From assembly GCF_014596085.1 (NCBI RefSeq), contig NZ_JACCJY010000001.1:558001-622000 (forward strand): a DNA stretch of 64,000 nt, in the 5' to 3' direction. The notes under the pieces are model-generated. The model was not told where the DNA came from. It ran no database searches and saw only the letters and a program-made list of their open reading frames with translations. The DNA is from Azospirillum tabaci (lineage in GTDB: Bacteria; Pseudomonadota; Alphaproteobacteria; Azospirillales; Azospirillaceae). The first letter of the stretch is position 1. The number at the start of each line of letters is the position of its first letter. Positions 8,011-19,639 of the stretch are shown here, piece by piece. The position numbers and the translations under genes were made by a program.

Positions 8011-9681
8011 ATGCTGGCATCGCTGACGATCCGGGACGTCGTCCTGATCGAACGGTTGGGGCTGGGCTTCCGCAAGGGCCTGTGCGTCCTCACCGGCGAG
8101 ACCGGTGCGGGCAAGTCGATCCTGCTCGACGCGCTGGGCCTGGCGCTCGGCGCGCGGGCCGATTCGGGCCTCGTCCGCCACGGGGCCGACCAAGCGTCGG
8201 TGACGGCGGAGTTCGATCTGTCCGGCGACCATCCGGCGCTCGCCATCCTCAGGGAGCAGGGGCTCGACCCCGAGGAACGGCTGGTCGTCCGCCGCACCGT
8301 CAGCGCCGACGGACGCAGCCGCGCCTGGGTCAACGACCAGGCGGTCGGCGTCGGCCTGCTGAAGCGCCTGGGGGAGGAGCTGGTCGAGGTCCATGGCCAG
8401 TTCGACACCCACGGCCTGCTGAACCCACAGACCCACCGCGGCGTTCTGGACGCCTACGCAGGACTGTCCGCCCAGGCCGTCCAGGTCGCCGCCGCCCATC
8501 GCGCCTGGAGGCAGGTGGAGGACGCGCGCGCCAACGCCGCCGCCGAGATCGCCCGCGCCCGTTCGGAGGAGGAGTATCTCCGCCACGCCGTGGCCGAACT
8601 GGATGCCCTCGCCCCCAAGGCCGGCGAGGAGGAGGAACTGGCCGAGACCCGTGCCGTGCTGATGCACCGGGAAAAGCTGGTTGATGCCCTGAACGCCGCC
8701 TATGGGGAGCTGTCGGGCGACCGCGGGGTGGAGCGTGCTCTGTCCTCGGCCATCCGCACGTTGAGCCGCATCGCCGACAAGGCCGCCGGCAAGCTCGACC
8801 CGGTCATTGCCGCCCTGGACCGCGCCGCGACCGAGGCGGGGGAGGCCATCGCCGGTCTCCAGGCCGTGTCCTCCGACGTGGACATGGACCCGCAGGCTCT
8901 GGAGAAGCTGGAGGAGCGGCTGTTCGCCCTGCGCGCCGCCGCCCGCAAGCACGGGGTGGACGTGGACGCGCTGGCTCCCCTGCGCAAGGACATGGCCGAC
9001 CGGCTGCTGCTGATCGAGGACCAGGGCGATCTGCTGGCCCGCCTCGCCCGCGAGGCGGAGGTCGCCCGCGACGCCTACCGCAAGGCCGCCGAGTCGCTGA
9101 GCCGGGAGCGCCAGCAGGCCGCCGGGCGGCTGGACGCCGCCGTCGCCGCCGAACTCGCCCCGCTGAAGCTGGAAAAGGCGAAGTTCCGCACGCTGGTCGA
9201 GCCGATGGGCGACGAATCGGACTGGACCGCCGCCGGCATGGACCGCGTGGCCTTCCAGGTCGCCACCAACCCCGGCTCGCCGCCCGGCGCGCTGAACAAG
9301 ATCGCCTCGGGCGGCGAGTTGGCGCGCTTCATGCTGGCGCTGAAGGTGGTGCTGGCCCAGACCTCGACCGTCGGCACGCTGGTGTTCGACGAGGTGGACA
9401 CCGGCATCGGCGGCGCCGTCGCCGCCGCGGTGGGACAGCGTCTTTCGACGCTCGGCAACGGGCTTCAGGTGCTCGTCGTCACCCACAGCCCCCAGGTCGC
9501 GGCCCGCGGCTCGATTCACCTCAAGGTGCAGAAGTCGGTGAAGGGCGAGCAGGTGACGACCGGCGTGGTCGAGCTGGACGGCGACGACCGCCGCGAGGAG
9601 ATCGCCCGCATGCTGTCCGGCGCCACCGTCACCGCCGAGGCCCGCGCCGCCGCCGACAGCCTGATCGCCGGGCGGGGGTAG
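8011..9681 (+). CDS. recN: DNA repair ATPase RecN
   Basis: SMC-like ATPase of 556 residues acting in double-strand break repair. Walker A GETGAGKS at 29-36, a central coiled coil (about 150-370) split by a short hinge, the ABC-type signature ASGGELARF, and Walker B LVFDEVDTGIGG with D460/E461. Length matches the family (about 550). It is translated right behind bamD (8-nt gap), and the pair is preceded by a LexA-type box, which fits SOS induction of recN. Confidence 0.95.
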   Translation: MLASLTIRDVVLIERLGLGFRKGLCVLTGETGAGKSILLDALGLALGARADSGLVRHGADQASVTAEFDLSGDHPALAILREQGLDPEERLVVRRTVSADGRSRAWVNDQAVGVGLLKRLGEELVEVHGQFDTHGLLNPQTHRGVLDAYAGLSAQAVQVAAAHRAWRQVEDARANAAAEIARARSEEEYLRHAVAELDALAPKAGEEEELAETRAVLMHREKLVDALNAAYGELSGDRGVERALSSAIRTLSRIADKAAGKLDPVIAALDRAATEAGEAIAGLQAVSSDVDMDPQALEKLEERLFALRAAARKHGVDVDALAPLRKDMADRLLLIEDQGDLLARLAREAEVARDAYRKAAESLSRERQQAAGRLDAAVAAELAPLKLEKAKFRTLVEPMGDESDWTAAGMDRVAFQVATNPGSPPGALNKIASGGELARFMLALKVVLAQTSTVGTLVFDEVDTGIGGAVAAAVGQRLSTLGNGLQVLVVTHSPQVAARGSIHLKVQKSVKGEQVTTGVVELDGDDRREEIARMLSGATVTAEARAAADSLIAGRG

Positions 9682-9695
9682 CGGAACGCCTCTAT

Positions 9696-9720
9696 CCCCT
9701 CTCCCCAGAGGGGAGAGGGG
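9696..9720. repeat. CCCCTCTCCCC palindrome after recN
   Basis: Perfect inverted repeat, 11-bp arms (CCCCTCTCCCC / GGGGAGAGGGG) around AGA, 14 nt after the recN stop. There is no T-run, so its terminator role is uncertain. The same core recurs near 17954, 18069, 49145 and, in variant form, 63182. Confidence 0.6.
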
Positions 9721-9850
9721 TAAATCCCCCGTCCAGGTCACAGCAATCGCCCGCAGCGGTCATACGGCGGCCACAGCAAAAGCCGCATAGTCCAGCCTTG
9801 CGCGTCCGGAAACGGGCGCCGTTCGCCCAAAAACGAACAAGGTTGGCAAG

Positions 9851-11689
9851 ATGTCGAACAGCTCCGCTTCCACCGGCAACGTCGTTGTGATCGACAGCGG
9901 CCTGTCCTCCGCCTGGAACACGGGCCGGCTGGTCTACCAGCATGACTTCTACGGAAACGACAACGACGTCATGGTCGCCAACGCGAACACGCACGGCGCC
10001 CTGGTCACCGCGGAGATCCTGGAGAACGCGCCCGACGTCGGCATCATCGCGCTGAAGGTCATGCCCGACGACGGCAGCGGCGCCAGCGAGGCCAACATCG
10101 AGAAGGCCCTGCAATGGGTCGTCGCCAACGCCGACGCCTACAACATCACGGCGGTGAACCTGTCGCTGGGCGGCGGCGCGCAGACGACCGCGGCCACCAC
10201 CACGATCTCCGACGAGCTGGCCGCTCTCGCCGCCAAGCGCGTGCTGACCGTGGCCGCCGCCGGCAACAGCGGCGACGGCGGGGCGACGCAGACCGTGTCC
10301 AGCTACGCGGCCGACGTGAACCAGATCTGCGTTTCGGCCTCCACCGGCGACGGCGCCTTCCCGTCCTGGGCGCAGCGCAGCCCGTCGCTGACCGACGTCT
10401 GCGCCGACGGCACCGACGTGCGGATCACCAATCTGTCGGGCGTCACCTACACGGCCAACGGCTCCTCCTTCGCCGCGCCAGCGGTCACCGCGGCGGTGGC
10501 GAAGGCCCAGCAGGCGTGGGTGGAGCAGACCGGCACCCGGCTGACCCAGTCGGAGTTCCTCGATCTCGCCCGCAGCACCGGCAAGGCCATGGGCACCGCC
10601 GGCTACTTCGAGTTGGACACCGACGCCCTGCTGGCCAAGATCGCCCAGTCCGCGCCGGTCCCCACGGCGCAGAGCGCCACGACGATCACCGTCAATGCCT
10701 CCGGCGCGCCGGCCGGCGGGGTGAACGCCCATTTCAAGCTGCTGGTGGACGGCAAGACGGTGGGGCAGGCCACGGTGGATTCGGCGGCCAAGGACTACAG
10801 CTTCACCACCAACCTGACCGCCGACCAGGCGCACAAGGTCCAGGTCCAATACGACAACGACGGCTTTGTGAACGGGCAGGACCGCAACCTGTTCGTCAAC
10901 AAGGTCACCATCAACGGCGCCGCTCACAGCCCGACCGCCGCCAACGTCACGTACGACAAGGGCGCCCTGGACGGCAAGGACGTGGTCAAGGGCCAGTCCT
11001 CCATGTGGTGGGGCGGCACGCTGGTGGTCGATGCCCCGGCGAAGGATTTCCCGGCCCAGACGGCGCCCGCCAACACGGCGATCACGGTCAACGCCTCCGG
11101 TGCCGCGGCCGGCGGGGTGAACGCCCACTTCAACCTGCTGGTGGACGGCAAGGCCATCGGCGGCGCCACCGTCGGCACGGCGGCCAAGGACTTCACCTTC
11201 GCCACCAACCTGACCGCCGATCAGGCGCACAAGGTCCAGGTTCAATACGACAACGACGCTGTGGTGAATGGGCAGGACCGTTCGCTGTTCGTCAACAAGG
11301 TCACCATCAACGGCCATGCCGTCGCCCCCACGGCGTCGAACGTCACCTATGACAAGGGCGCGCTCGACGGCAAGGACGTGGTGAAGGGGCAGGCCGGCCT
11401 GTGGTGGAACGGCACGCTGGTCGTCGATGCCGACAAGTCCTGGTTCCCGTCCGCCGGGATAGGCGCCGTAGCGTCGGCCCTGTCGGCGGGTCATTCCGCA
11501 GCCCAATCCGCTGATGGCCAGGACACCGTGTGGCAGCATCTCGTCGCGCAGGGGCTGGAGGCGGCTCCATCGCACGGGGACCATGCGACATCGCTTTACG
11601 ACGTCGTCCCGCCGGTGGATGCCTACGCCCACGCCGCAGCGCTGCTGGAGCATCACCCCGACCCGCTGCATCCGCTCGACGCCGTCTGA
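9851..11689 (+). CDS. Subtilisin-like serine protease with two CBM60-like repeats
   Basis: 612 residues. The N-terminal peptidase S8 domain (about 8-270) has the triad D15 (VVVIDSG), H48 (NTHGALV) and S206 (GSSFAAP), with oxyanion Asn N139 (AAAGNSG). Then come two near-identical modules (residues about 279-395 and 411-527), each starting ITVNASG, with QVQYDND, RxLFVNKVTING and WWxGTLVVDA; these resemble Ca-dependent CBM60/CBM36-type xylan-binding modules. The last 85 residues are Ala/His-rich. There is no Sec signal peptide, no propeptide and no RTX repeats, so the route out of the cell, if any, is unclear. It may be internal or leave by an unusual route. The frame is intact. Confidence 0.85.
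   Translation: MSNSSASTGNVVVIDSGLSSAWNTGRLVYQHDFYGNDNDVMVANANTHGALVTAEILENAPDVGIIALKVMPDDGSGASEANIEKALQWVVANADAYNITAVNLSLGGGAQTTAATTTISDELAALAAKRVLTVAAAGNSGDGGATQTVSSYAADVNQICVSASTGDGAFPSWAQRSPSLTDVCADGTDVRITNLSGVTYTANGSSFAAPAVTAAVAKAQQAWVEQTGTRLTQSEFLDLARSTGKAMGTAGYFELDTDALLAKIAQSAPVPTAQSATTITVNASGAPAGGVNAHFKLLVDGKTVGQATVDSAAKDYSFTTNLTADQAHKVQVQYDNDGFVNGQDRNLFVNKVTINGAAHSPTAANVTYDKGALDGKDVVKGQSSMWWGGTLVVDAPAKDFPAQTAPANTAITVNASGAAAGGVNAHFNLLVDGKAIGGATVGTAAKDFTFATNLTADQAHKVQVQYDNDAVVNGQDRSLFVNKVTINGHAVAPTASNVTYDKGALDGKDVVKGQAGLWWNGTLVVDADKSWFPSAGIGAVASALSAGHSAAQSADGQDTVWQHLVAQGLEAAPSHGDHATSLYDVVPPVDAYAHAAALLEHHPDPLHPLDAV
10685..11035 (+). repeat. First copy of in-gene tandem module
   Basis: Coding repeat of about 351 nt inside the subtilase gene. 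The second copy starts exactly 396 nt later (132 codons) and stays in register to its end. The high nucleotide identity by eye suggests a recent duplication or ongoing gene conversion. Confidence 0.8.
11081..11431 (+). repeat. Second copy of in-gene tandem module
   Basis: Partner of the repeat at 10685-11035, same length and register. The largest differences are at residues lining the presumed ligand face (for example DNDGFVNG versus DNDAVVNG, SSMWWGG versus AGLWWNG). Confidence 0.8.
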
Positions 11690-11811
11690 CGGCCTCGTCC
11701 CGGCGGTCTCCCGTTCACGAAGGCCCGCTCCGCCTCGTCCTTTCCGGTGGTGTCCTCCCGGTGCCTGCCTTCGCGGGCGCCGGTGGCGCCCCCGCCGAAC
11801 GAGGAGGAGCG

Positions 11812-12486
11812 ATGCCCAGGGAGAAATTCATCGGGAATGACCGCCACCACGACATGGCGTGCCATGTCTTCGCCCTGTCCGGCGATCCCGATGCGGCCGC
11901 CGCGATCAACACACGTTACGCCAGGCTGGGCGATCTGCTCTTCGGGGTGGAGGACGTTCCGGTCGACGACGAGGTCGCCGATGGGCTGGCGGTGGTCACC
12001 AACAACGACATCTGGACAAGTCCGGGGGCCGGCCAGCCTCCGGCGCAGGTCGCGCCGCGCAGCCTGACCCTGCTGTGCCGGGAGTTCGGGTTCACACCGC
12101 AGGAGGGCAGTGGAATCCGCCTGTGGGGCCGCTTTCTTCCGGGACAGGTTCTGCCGCAGCACATGTATGTGACCACGCCCGGCGGCAGGATCTGGGACAC
12201 CATGCCGGAGATGCCCGTCTATCGCCGCATCAACAAGGACGGGCGAAATCCCGGAGCCGAGGGTGACGCTCCGAATGGGCAGGACATCATGCTGGCCCCC
12301 GACGAGGTCTTCAGCATCGAGGTCGCGGCGCTGGCTCCGAAAACCCGGGAGATTATCGAGACCCCCGACGACCAGTGGGAAAAGGACATCGAGGACGCCG
12401 ATGCAGGCCAAGCCGAACGGAACGGACAGGGAGCGGGCGGCGATTTCATCGGTGATGAGGACGAAAACGCCCTGAACGATTCCTGA
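11812..12486 (+). CDS. Hypothetical protein downstream of the subtilase
   Basis: 224 residues; a near-perfect GAGGAGGAG ribosome site stands 4 nt from ATG 11812. I do not recognise it. It begins with a polar segment (PREKFIGNDRHHDMACHVFALSG), has a middle part with LWGRFLPGQVLPQHMYVTTPGG that looks folded, and an acidic C-terminus (about 195-224) rich in Asp, Glu, Asn and Gly. No signal peptide or membrane helix. It follows the subtilase by 122 nt on the same strand, so a shared transcript is possible; a functional link is only a guess. The next gene is convergent. Confidence 0.75.
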   Translation: MPREKFIGNDRHHDMACHVFALSGDPDAAAAINTRYARLGDLLFGVEDVPVDDEVADGLAVVTNNDIWTSPGAGQPPAQVAPRSLTLLCREFGFTPQEGSGIRLWGRFLPGQVLPQHMYVTTPGGRIWDTMPEMPVYRRINKDGRNPGAEGDAPNGQDIMLAPDEVFSIEVAALAPKTREIIETPDDQWEKDIEDADAGQAERNGQGAGGDFIGDEDENALNDS

Positions 12487-12562
12487 TCCTCGGTGGTCGG
12501 GGGCGGAACGGCGTGCCGGCCGTCCCCAAGGCCGCGCCTCCGATCCCGTGCCAATGGCCCGG

Positions 12563-13921
12563 TCACGCCGCAACGCGCAGGGACATCATGTGCGACAGGA
12601 ACTTGTCCAGCGCGGCGCGCAACTCATCCGCCGTCCCGGTCAGCCGCGCGGTGGTGTGGAAGGCGTCCTCGACCGACGCCATGACCGATCGGGCTCCGTC
12701 GGCGAGGTGCCCGGCCTCGTCGGACATGCGTTCGGCGGACTGGCTGGCTTCTTGGATGTTCTGGGCGATCTCCCGGGTCGCGTCGTTCTGCTGGCCCATG
12801 ATGGACAGCACGTCCTGCGAATGGGTACGCAGCGCTCCCACCACCGTGCCGATCCCGGCGATCTCGTCGCGGGTCCGGCCCGTCGCGCCGTCGATTTCCT
12901 GAAGCAGGCGGGTGATGTCCTCGGTCGCCCCGGCGGTCTGCTTGGCGAGCTGCTTGACCTCCGCCGCCACCACGGAGAAGCCGCGCCCGGCCTCGCCGGC
13001 TCGGGCCGCCTCGATGGTGGCGTTCAGCGCCAGCAGGTTGGTCTGGTTGGCGATGGCGTTGATCAGCTTCAGCGTCCCGCCGATCCGCCCGGCGATCCCG
13101 GCCAGGGCGGTGACCGCCTCGGTGGAGCGCTGGGTGGCGGCCTGCGCGTCGTTGACGATGGAGCAGGCGCCTTCCATCCGCGACACCACGCTGTGGTTGG
13201 TGGCGGTCAGTTCCTCAGCCGCCGCAGCGATGGCGCGGGCGTTGCTGGCGGTGCCGGAGACCGCGCTGGTCAGATGCTCCGTTCGCACGCCGGTGTCCTG
13301 GGCGATGTCGCGCACCGCGCCGGTGGCCGCGTTGACCGCCGCCGCCGAATGGCCGACGGTCTCGATGGCGCCCTGCACCGTACCCCGGAAATTCTCCGCC
13401 AGCTCGACCAGCATCCGGTTGGTCATGGTCATCACGGCGGTGCTGTAGGCGTCGAAGGACAGGTCGAGGTCGAGGAAGATCGCGGTCTCCACCGCCCCCA
13501 TGATCTTCATGGCGCGCGGCGCGTCGCGGCGGTGCCGTTCGCCGATCAGCGCGCCCACCCGTCCCATGACCAGCCGGTAGGCCCCGAAATACCAGCGCGG
13601 GTGCAGGCCGATGCGGTAATGCGCCTGGCCCACCGCCTTCACGCGCGTCAGGTAGACGTCGTCGAAGCTCCCGGAAAACAGATGACGCCAGTGGTTGACC
13701 TGGGCATCCTTCAACCGCTCGACGGATTTCCCATCCAAGATCTTCCGGAGTTCCGGAATGGCGAGTAGGTGGTCGTAGAAGTCTTTGAGAATGACGGGCA
13801 GGTGAGGCTCGGCAATGCTCCAGGCCTCCTTCAGAAGCGTGGCCGTCTCACCTCCAATCCGCAAAAAGGAGAGGCGTTCCTGAACGCCGCCTTGAATGCC
13901 GCCTTGATTGCCACTGTCCAT
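12563..13921 (-). CDS. Globin-coupled soluble chemoreceptor (HemAT-like)
   Basis: 452 residues. The N-terminal protoglobin domain (about 15-185) carries the proximal-His region [19 protein letters not shown] (H101). The C-terminal MCP signalling domain has the conserved hairpin [18 protein letters not shown]. No membrane segment, so this is a cytoplasmic haem sensor, expected to report oxygen to CheA/CheW. ATG 13921 is chosen because the protoglobin alignment begins soon after; the frame is open to 14011, but that part is Arg/Pro-rich. The gene is alone, convergent with the unknown gene upstream in the window, and has an AT-rich leader region. Confidence 0.9.
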   Translation of the reverse strand: MDSGNQGGIQGGVQERLSFLRIGGETATLLKEAWSIAEPHLPVILKDFYDHLLAIPELRKILDGKSVERLKDAQVNHWRHLFSGSFDDVYLTRVKAVGQAHYRIGLHPRWYFGAYRLVMGRVGALIGERHRRDAPRAMKIMGAVETAIFLDLDLSFDAYSTAVMTMTNRMLVELAENFRGTVQGAIETVGHSAAAVNAATGAVRDIAQDTGVRTEHLTSAVSGTASNARAIAAAAEELTATNHSVVSRMEGACSIVNDAQAATQRSTEAVTALAGIAGRIGGTLKLINAIANQTNLLALNATIEAARAGEAGRGFSVVAAEVKQLAKQTAGATEDITRLLQEIDGATGRTRDEIAGIGTVVGALRTHSQDVLSIMGQQNDATREIAQNIQEASQSAERMSDEAGHLADGARSVMASVEDAFHTTARLTGTADELRAALDKFLSHMMSLRVAA

Positions 13922-14011
13922 GGTGTTCGTCTCTTTGTTCTTCGTTGGCAAGCGTCGGAATACGGCTGGACCGGGGCTCCTCCCGGCTGATCGCCGCTCG
14001 GTTATCACCAT

Positions 14012-17436
<3,425 letters not shown>

Positions 17437-17546
17437 CGGGGGGCGGTAGGGGAGGGGCGGCGCGGCTGAGTGCCGCGTTGGCGCCCCTCGCCGCCGGTTC
17501 CATAAAGGGTCAAAGCGCCATAAGAAGAACGAGACGGGGGGTCGCT

Positions 17547-17945
17547 ATGGGCTCCATTCAATGGTCGCGCTGGGTGGGCGTCGGCATCGGAGGACTCGAT
17601 GATGATCATCGCGTTCTCGTGGACATCGTCAACAAGCTGGGCGCTGACGAAAACCGCGCCTCTCCTGACGTCATCGAAGCGATCCTCGACGAGCTGATCC
17701 ATTACACCAAGGATCACTTCGCACGTGAAGAAGCGCACATGGCCCAGGCCAATTACCCGACCTTTACCGCGCACAAGGCCCTGCACGATGCGCTGACGCG
17801 GAACGTGGAATCCTACCGCGAGCGCTTCCACGCCCAGCGCGACACCATCACGGGTGACGAGGTGTTTGAATTCTGCGCCGACTGGCTGGGTCAGCACATT
17901 CTGAAGGAAGACACCCGCTTCGGCGCCTACGCCGCGGAGCGGTGA
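17547..17945 (+). CDS. Bacteriohemerythrin
   Basis: 132-residue four-helix oxygen-binding protein with a non-haem di-iron site. All ligands are present: H21 (DDDHRVLVD), H57 and E61 (DHFAREE), H76 and H80 (AHKALH), H117 and D122 (GQHILKED). Single-domain, no membrane helix. Likely roles are oxygen storage, delivery or sensing in microaerobic cells; the sequence cannot tell which. ATG 17547 follows a GACGGGGGG stretch. It lies 110 nt after ligA, same strand. Confidence 0.93.
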   Translation: MGSIQWSRWVGVGIGGLDDDHRVLVDIVNKLGADENRASPDVIEAILDELIHYTKDHFAREEAHMAQANYPTFTAHKALHDALTRNVESYRERFHAQRDTITGDEVFEFCADWLGQHILKEDTRFGAYAAER

Positions 17946-17953
17946 GTGAGTAA

Positions 17954-18097
17954 CCCTCTCCCCTCCGGGGAGAGGGAAGGGGCCCGCGCCGTAGGCGTGG
18001 GAAGGGTGAGGGTGTTTCCAAGGATAAGCGCTTTGATCCTCGCGCGCCCCTTACCCGCCCGCTGCGCGGGCACCCTCTCCCAAGGCGAGAGAGGGGA
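17954..18097. repeat. Composite GC-rich palindromic intergenic repeat
   Basis: Opens with a perfect 10-bp inverted repeat (CCCTCTCCCC at 17954-17963, GGGGAGAGGG at 17967-17976) and closes with CCCTCTCCC/GAGAGAGGGG near 18072-18097. Between them lie GGGTGAGGGTG and CCCGCTGCGCGGG elements. Similar pieces occur at 9696, 49037-49168 and 63150-63239. Confidence 0.6.
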
Positions 18098-18142
18098 TTT
18101 CGATGGCGCTACCTCAGGCGAAGTCTCAAAAACACCACATAC

Positions 18143-18164
18143 AATATTGATATAATTCAATATT
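18143..18164. other. AT-only inverted repeat with TATAAT centre
   Basis: AATATTGA (18143-18150), TATAAT, TCAATATT (18157-18164): perfect 8-bp arms around a -10-like hexamer in a very GC-rich setting between convergent genes. No gene starts nearby on either strand. Confidence 0.5.
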
Positions 18165-18273
18165 TCTGCGCTTTTGGGAAAGCGGCGCAACAATCACATC
18201 CTTCCACTCCCGGAAGGGGAGGGGAGTGCGCGAGACTCGCCTCGCGCGAATCCGAGAGGGGAGGGGAGTGCGC

Positions 18274-18306
18274 AAAACGAAAATGCCCTCCCCGGAAGGG
18301 GAGGGC
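18274..18306 (-). terminator. Rho-independent terminator of lpxC
   Basis: On the minus strand, the stem GCCCTCCCC / GGGGAGGGC (18285-18306) is followed by ATTTTCGTTTT, 30 nt after the lpxC stop. Confidence 0.7.
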
Positions 18307-18335
18307 AGGGGTAACGCGACGCTGTGAGGCGCGTA

Positions 18336-19280
18336 TCAGGCGACCGCGAGCCGCTCAGCCGCGTGCCAGACGGCGCCCGGCAGCGCCGTGCTCGGCGGGG
18401 TTTCGTAGCACCAGGCGCTGGTGTCGGCGAACAGCGCGCGCAGGAGCTGGTTGTTCAGGGCGTGACCGGAGCGGACGCCGTGGAAATGCCCGATGAACAT
18501 CGCGCCGGCCAGATAGAGGTCGCCGACCGCGTCCAGGATCTTGTGGCGAACGAACTCGTCGTCGAAGCGCAGGCCGCCTTCGTTCATCACCTCGTCGCCG
18601 GAGATGACCACCGCGTTGTCCAGCGAACCACCGCGGGCGAGACCCATCTTGCGCAGCCCCTCGACCTCGTGCAGGAAGCCGAAGGTGCGGGCGGCGCTGA
18701 TCTCGTCGCGGAAGGTCTCGGCGTCCAGTTCCACCTCGTGGCTCTGCTGGGCGATAGCCTTGCTGGCGAAGTCGATCTCGAAGCTGAAGCTCGTCGTGTG
18801 GTCGGGCGTGAAGGTGGCGGTCTTGTTGCCCTCGGTCACGGTGACCGGCTTCAGGATGCGGATGGCGCGGCGCGGCGCGTTCTGCGACACGGTGCCGACG
18901 CGCTCGATCGCCTCCACGAAGGGAGCGGCGCTGCCGTCCATGATCGGCACCTCGATGTTGTCCAGCGTGACCAGGGCGTTGTCCACGCCGCAGCCGGCCA
19001 GCGCCGACATCAGATGCTCGATGGTGCCGATGGTGGTGCCGTGGGCGTTGCCGATGACCGTGCACAGCTTGGTGTCGACGACATGGTCCCAGCGCGCCGG
19101 GATCACGGCGGCGGGGCCGCTGAGATCGCTGCGCCGGAAGACGATGCCGGAGTTCGGCTCGGCCGGGGAAATCGTCAGGGTAACCGTCGCGCCCGTATGC
19201 AGCCCGACGCCCGAGCAACGCACCGGCTTCGCCAGGGTACGCTGCAGCATGCCTTCGGTCTTGATGCGATTCTGAGCCAC
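18336..19280 (-). CDS. lpxC: UDP-3-O-acyl-N-acetylglucosamine deacetylase LpxC
   Basis: Zinc deacetylase that commits UDP-GlcNAc to lipid A synthesis. 314 residues from a GTG start (GTG GCT CAG). The N-terminal motif CSGVGLHTG is present; zinc ligands H89 (IEHLMSAL), H246 and D250 (RHKILD), catalytic H273 (HGVRSGHALNN). It is the last gene of the division cluster in the usual ftsZ-lpxC order. However, a terminator lies between ftsZ and lpxC and a candidate promoter lies upstream, so it is probably transcribed on its own. Confidence 0.95.
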   Translation of the reverse strand: MAQNRIKTEGMLQRTLAKPVRCSGVGLHTGATVTLTISPAEPNSGIVFRRSDLSGPAAVIPARWDHVVDTKLCTVIGNAHGTTIGTIEHLMSALAGCGVDNALVTLDNIEVPIMDGSAAPFVEAIERVGTVSQNAPRRAIRILKPVTVTEGNKTATFTPDHTTSFSFEIDFASKAIAQQSHEVELDAETFRDEISAARTFGFLHEVEGLRKMGLARGGSLDNAVVISGDEVMNEGGLRFDDEFVRHKILDAVGDLYLAGAMFIGHFHGVRSGHALNNQLLRALFADTSAWCYETPPSTALPGAVWHAAERLAVA

Positions 19281-19382
19281 GGTGTCTGTCCCGTTTCAAT
19301 CTTGGTCTTGTGCGGTCGGTCCGCGACTTGTCGGCGATCTCCATCGGGAGCGGGGCCGGTCATCGCTTATGACTGCATATGC

Positions 19383-19411
19383 TAGGTATCACTGGCCCCT
19401 ATGGAGGACAA
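19383..19411 (-). promoter_or_regulatory. Candidate lpxC promoter
   Basis: On the minus strand TTGTCC (19406-19411), a 17-nt spacer, TACCTA (19383-19388). About 100 nt upstream of the lpxC GTG. Reasonable hexamers and ideal spacing, but found by eye only. Confidence 0.35.
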
Positions 19412-19485
19412 ATCACTCTTTGTTACCGTTTGTTGCAGGGCGGTAGAGCACCGTCGCCGGACGCGAAACGGGCGTCCCCCAGACA

Positions 19486-19530
19486 CGAAAAGACCGCCCC
19501 CGGAGCGTTCTTGCGAAGCTCTGGAGGCGG
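19486..19530 (-). terminator. Rho-independent terminator after ftsZ
   Basis: On the minus strand a 13-bp stem, CCGCCTCCAGAGC pairing with GCTCCGGGGGCGG (two T-G pairs), 11-nt loop, then TCTTTTCG. It begins 110 nt after the ftsZ stop and should separate the cluster from lpxC. Confidence 0.65.
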
Positions 19531-19639
19531 CTGAAGTCTAACAGGTTGTGGATGCCCGCCGATGCCGCTTCGAAAGAGGCGGCGGCGACCGGCGGGTTGC
19601 TGTTGCCCTCAGATCAATTGGGCCAGCCTCTGTGACGCG

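Noticed and set aside
10685-11431. CRISPR or RTX repeats in the subtilase gene
   Set aside because: The repeats are two long coding modules with no short spacers, and there are no GGxGxDxxx nonapeptides.
13919-13937. Second LexA box upstream of the globin receptor (GTTC...GTTC)
   Set aside because: The spacer between the two GTTC is 8 nt, not 7.
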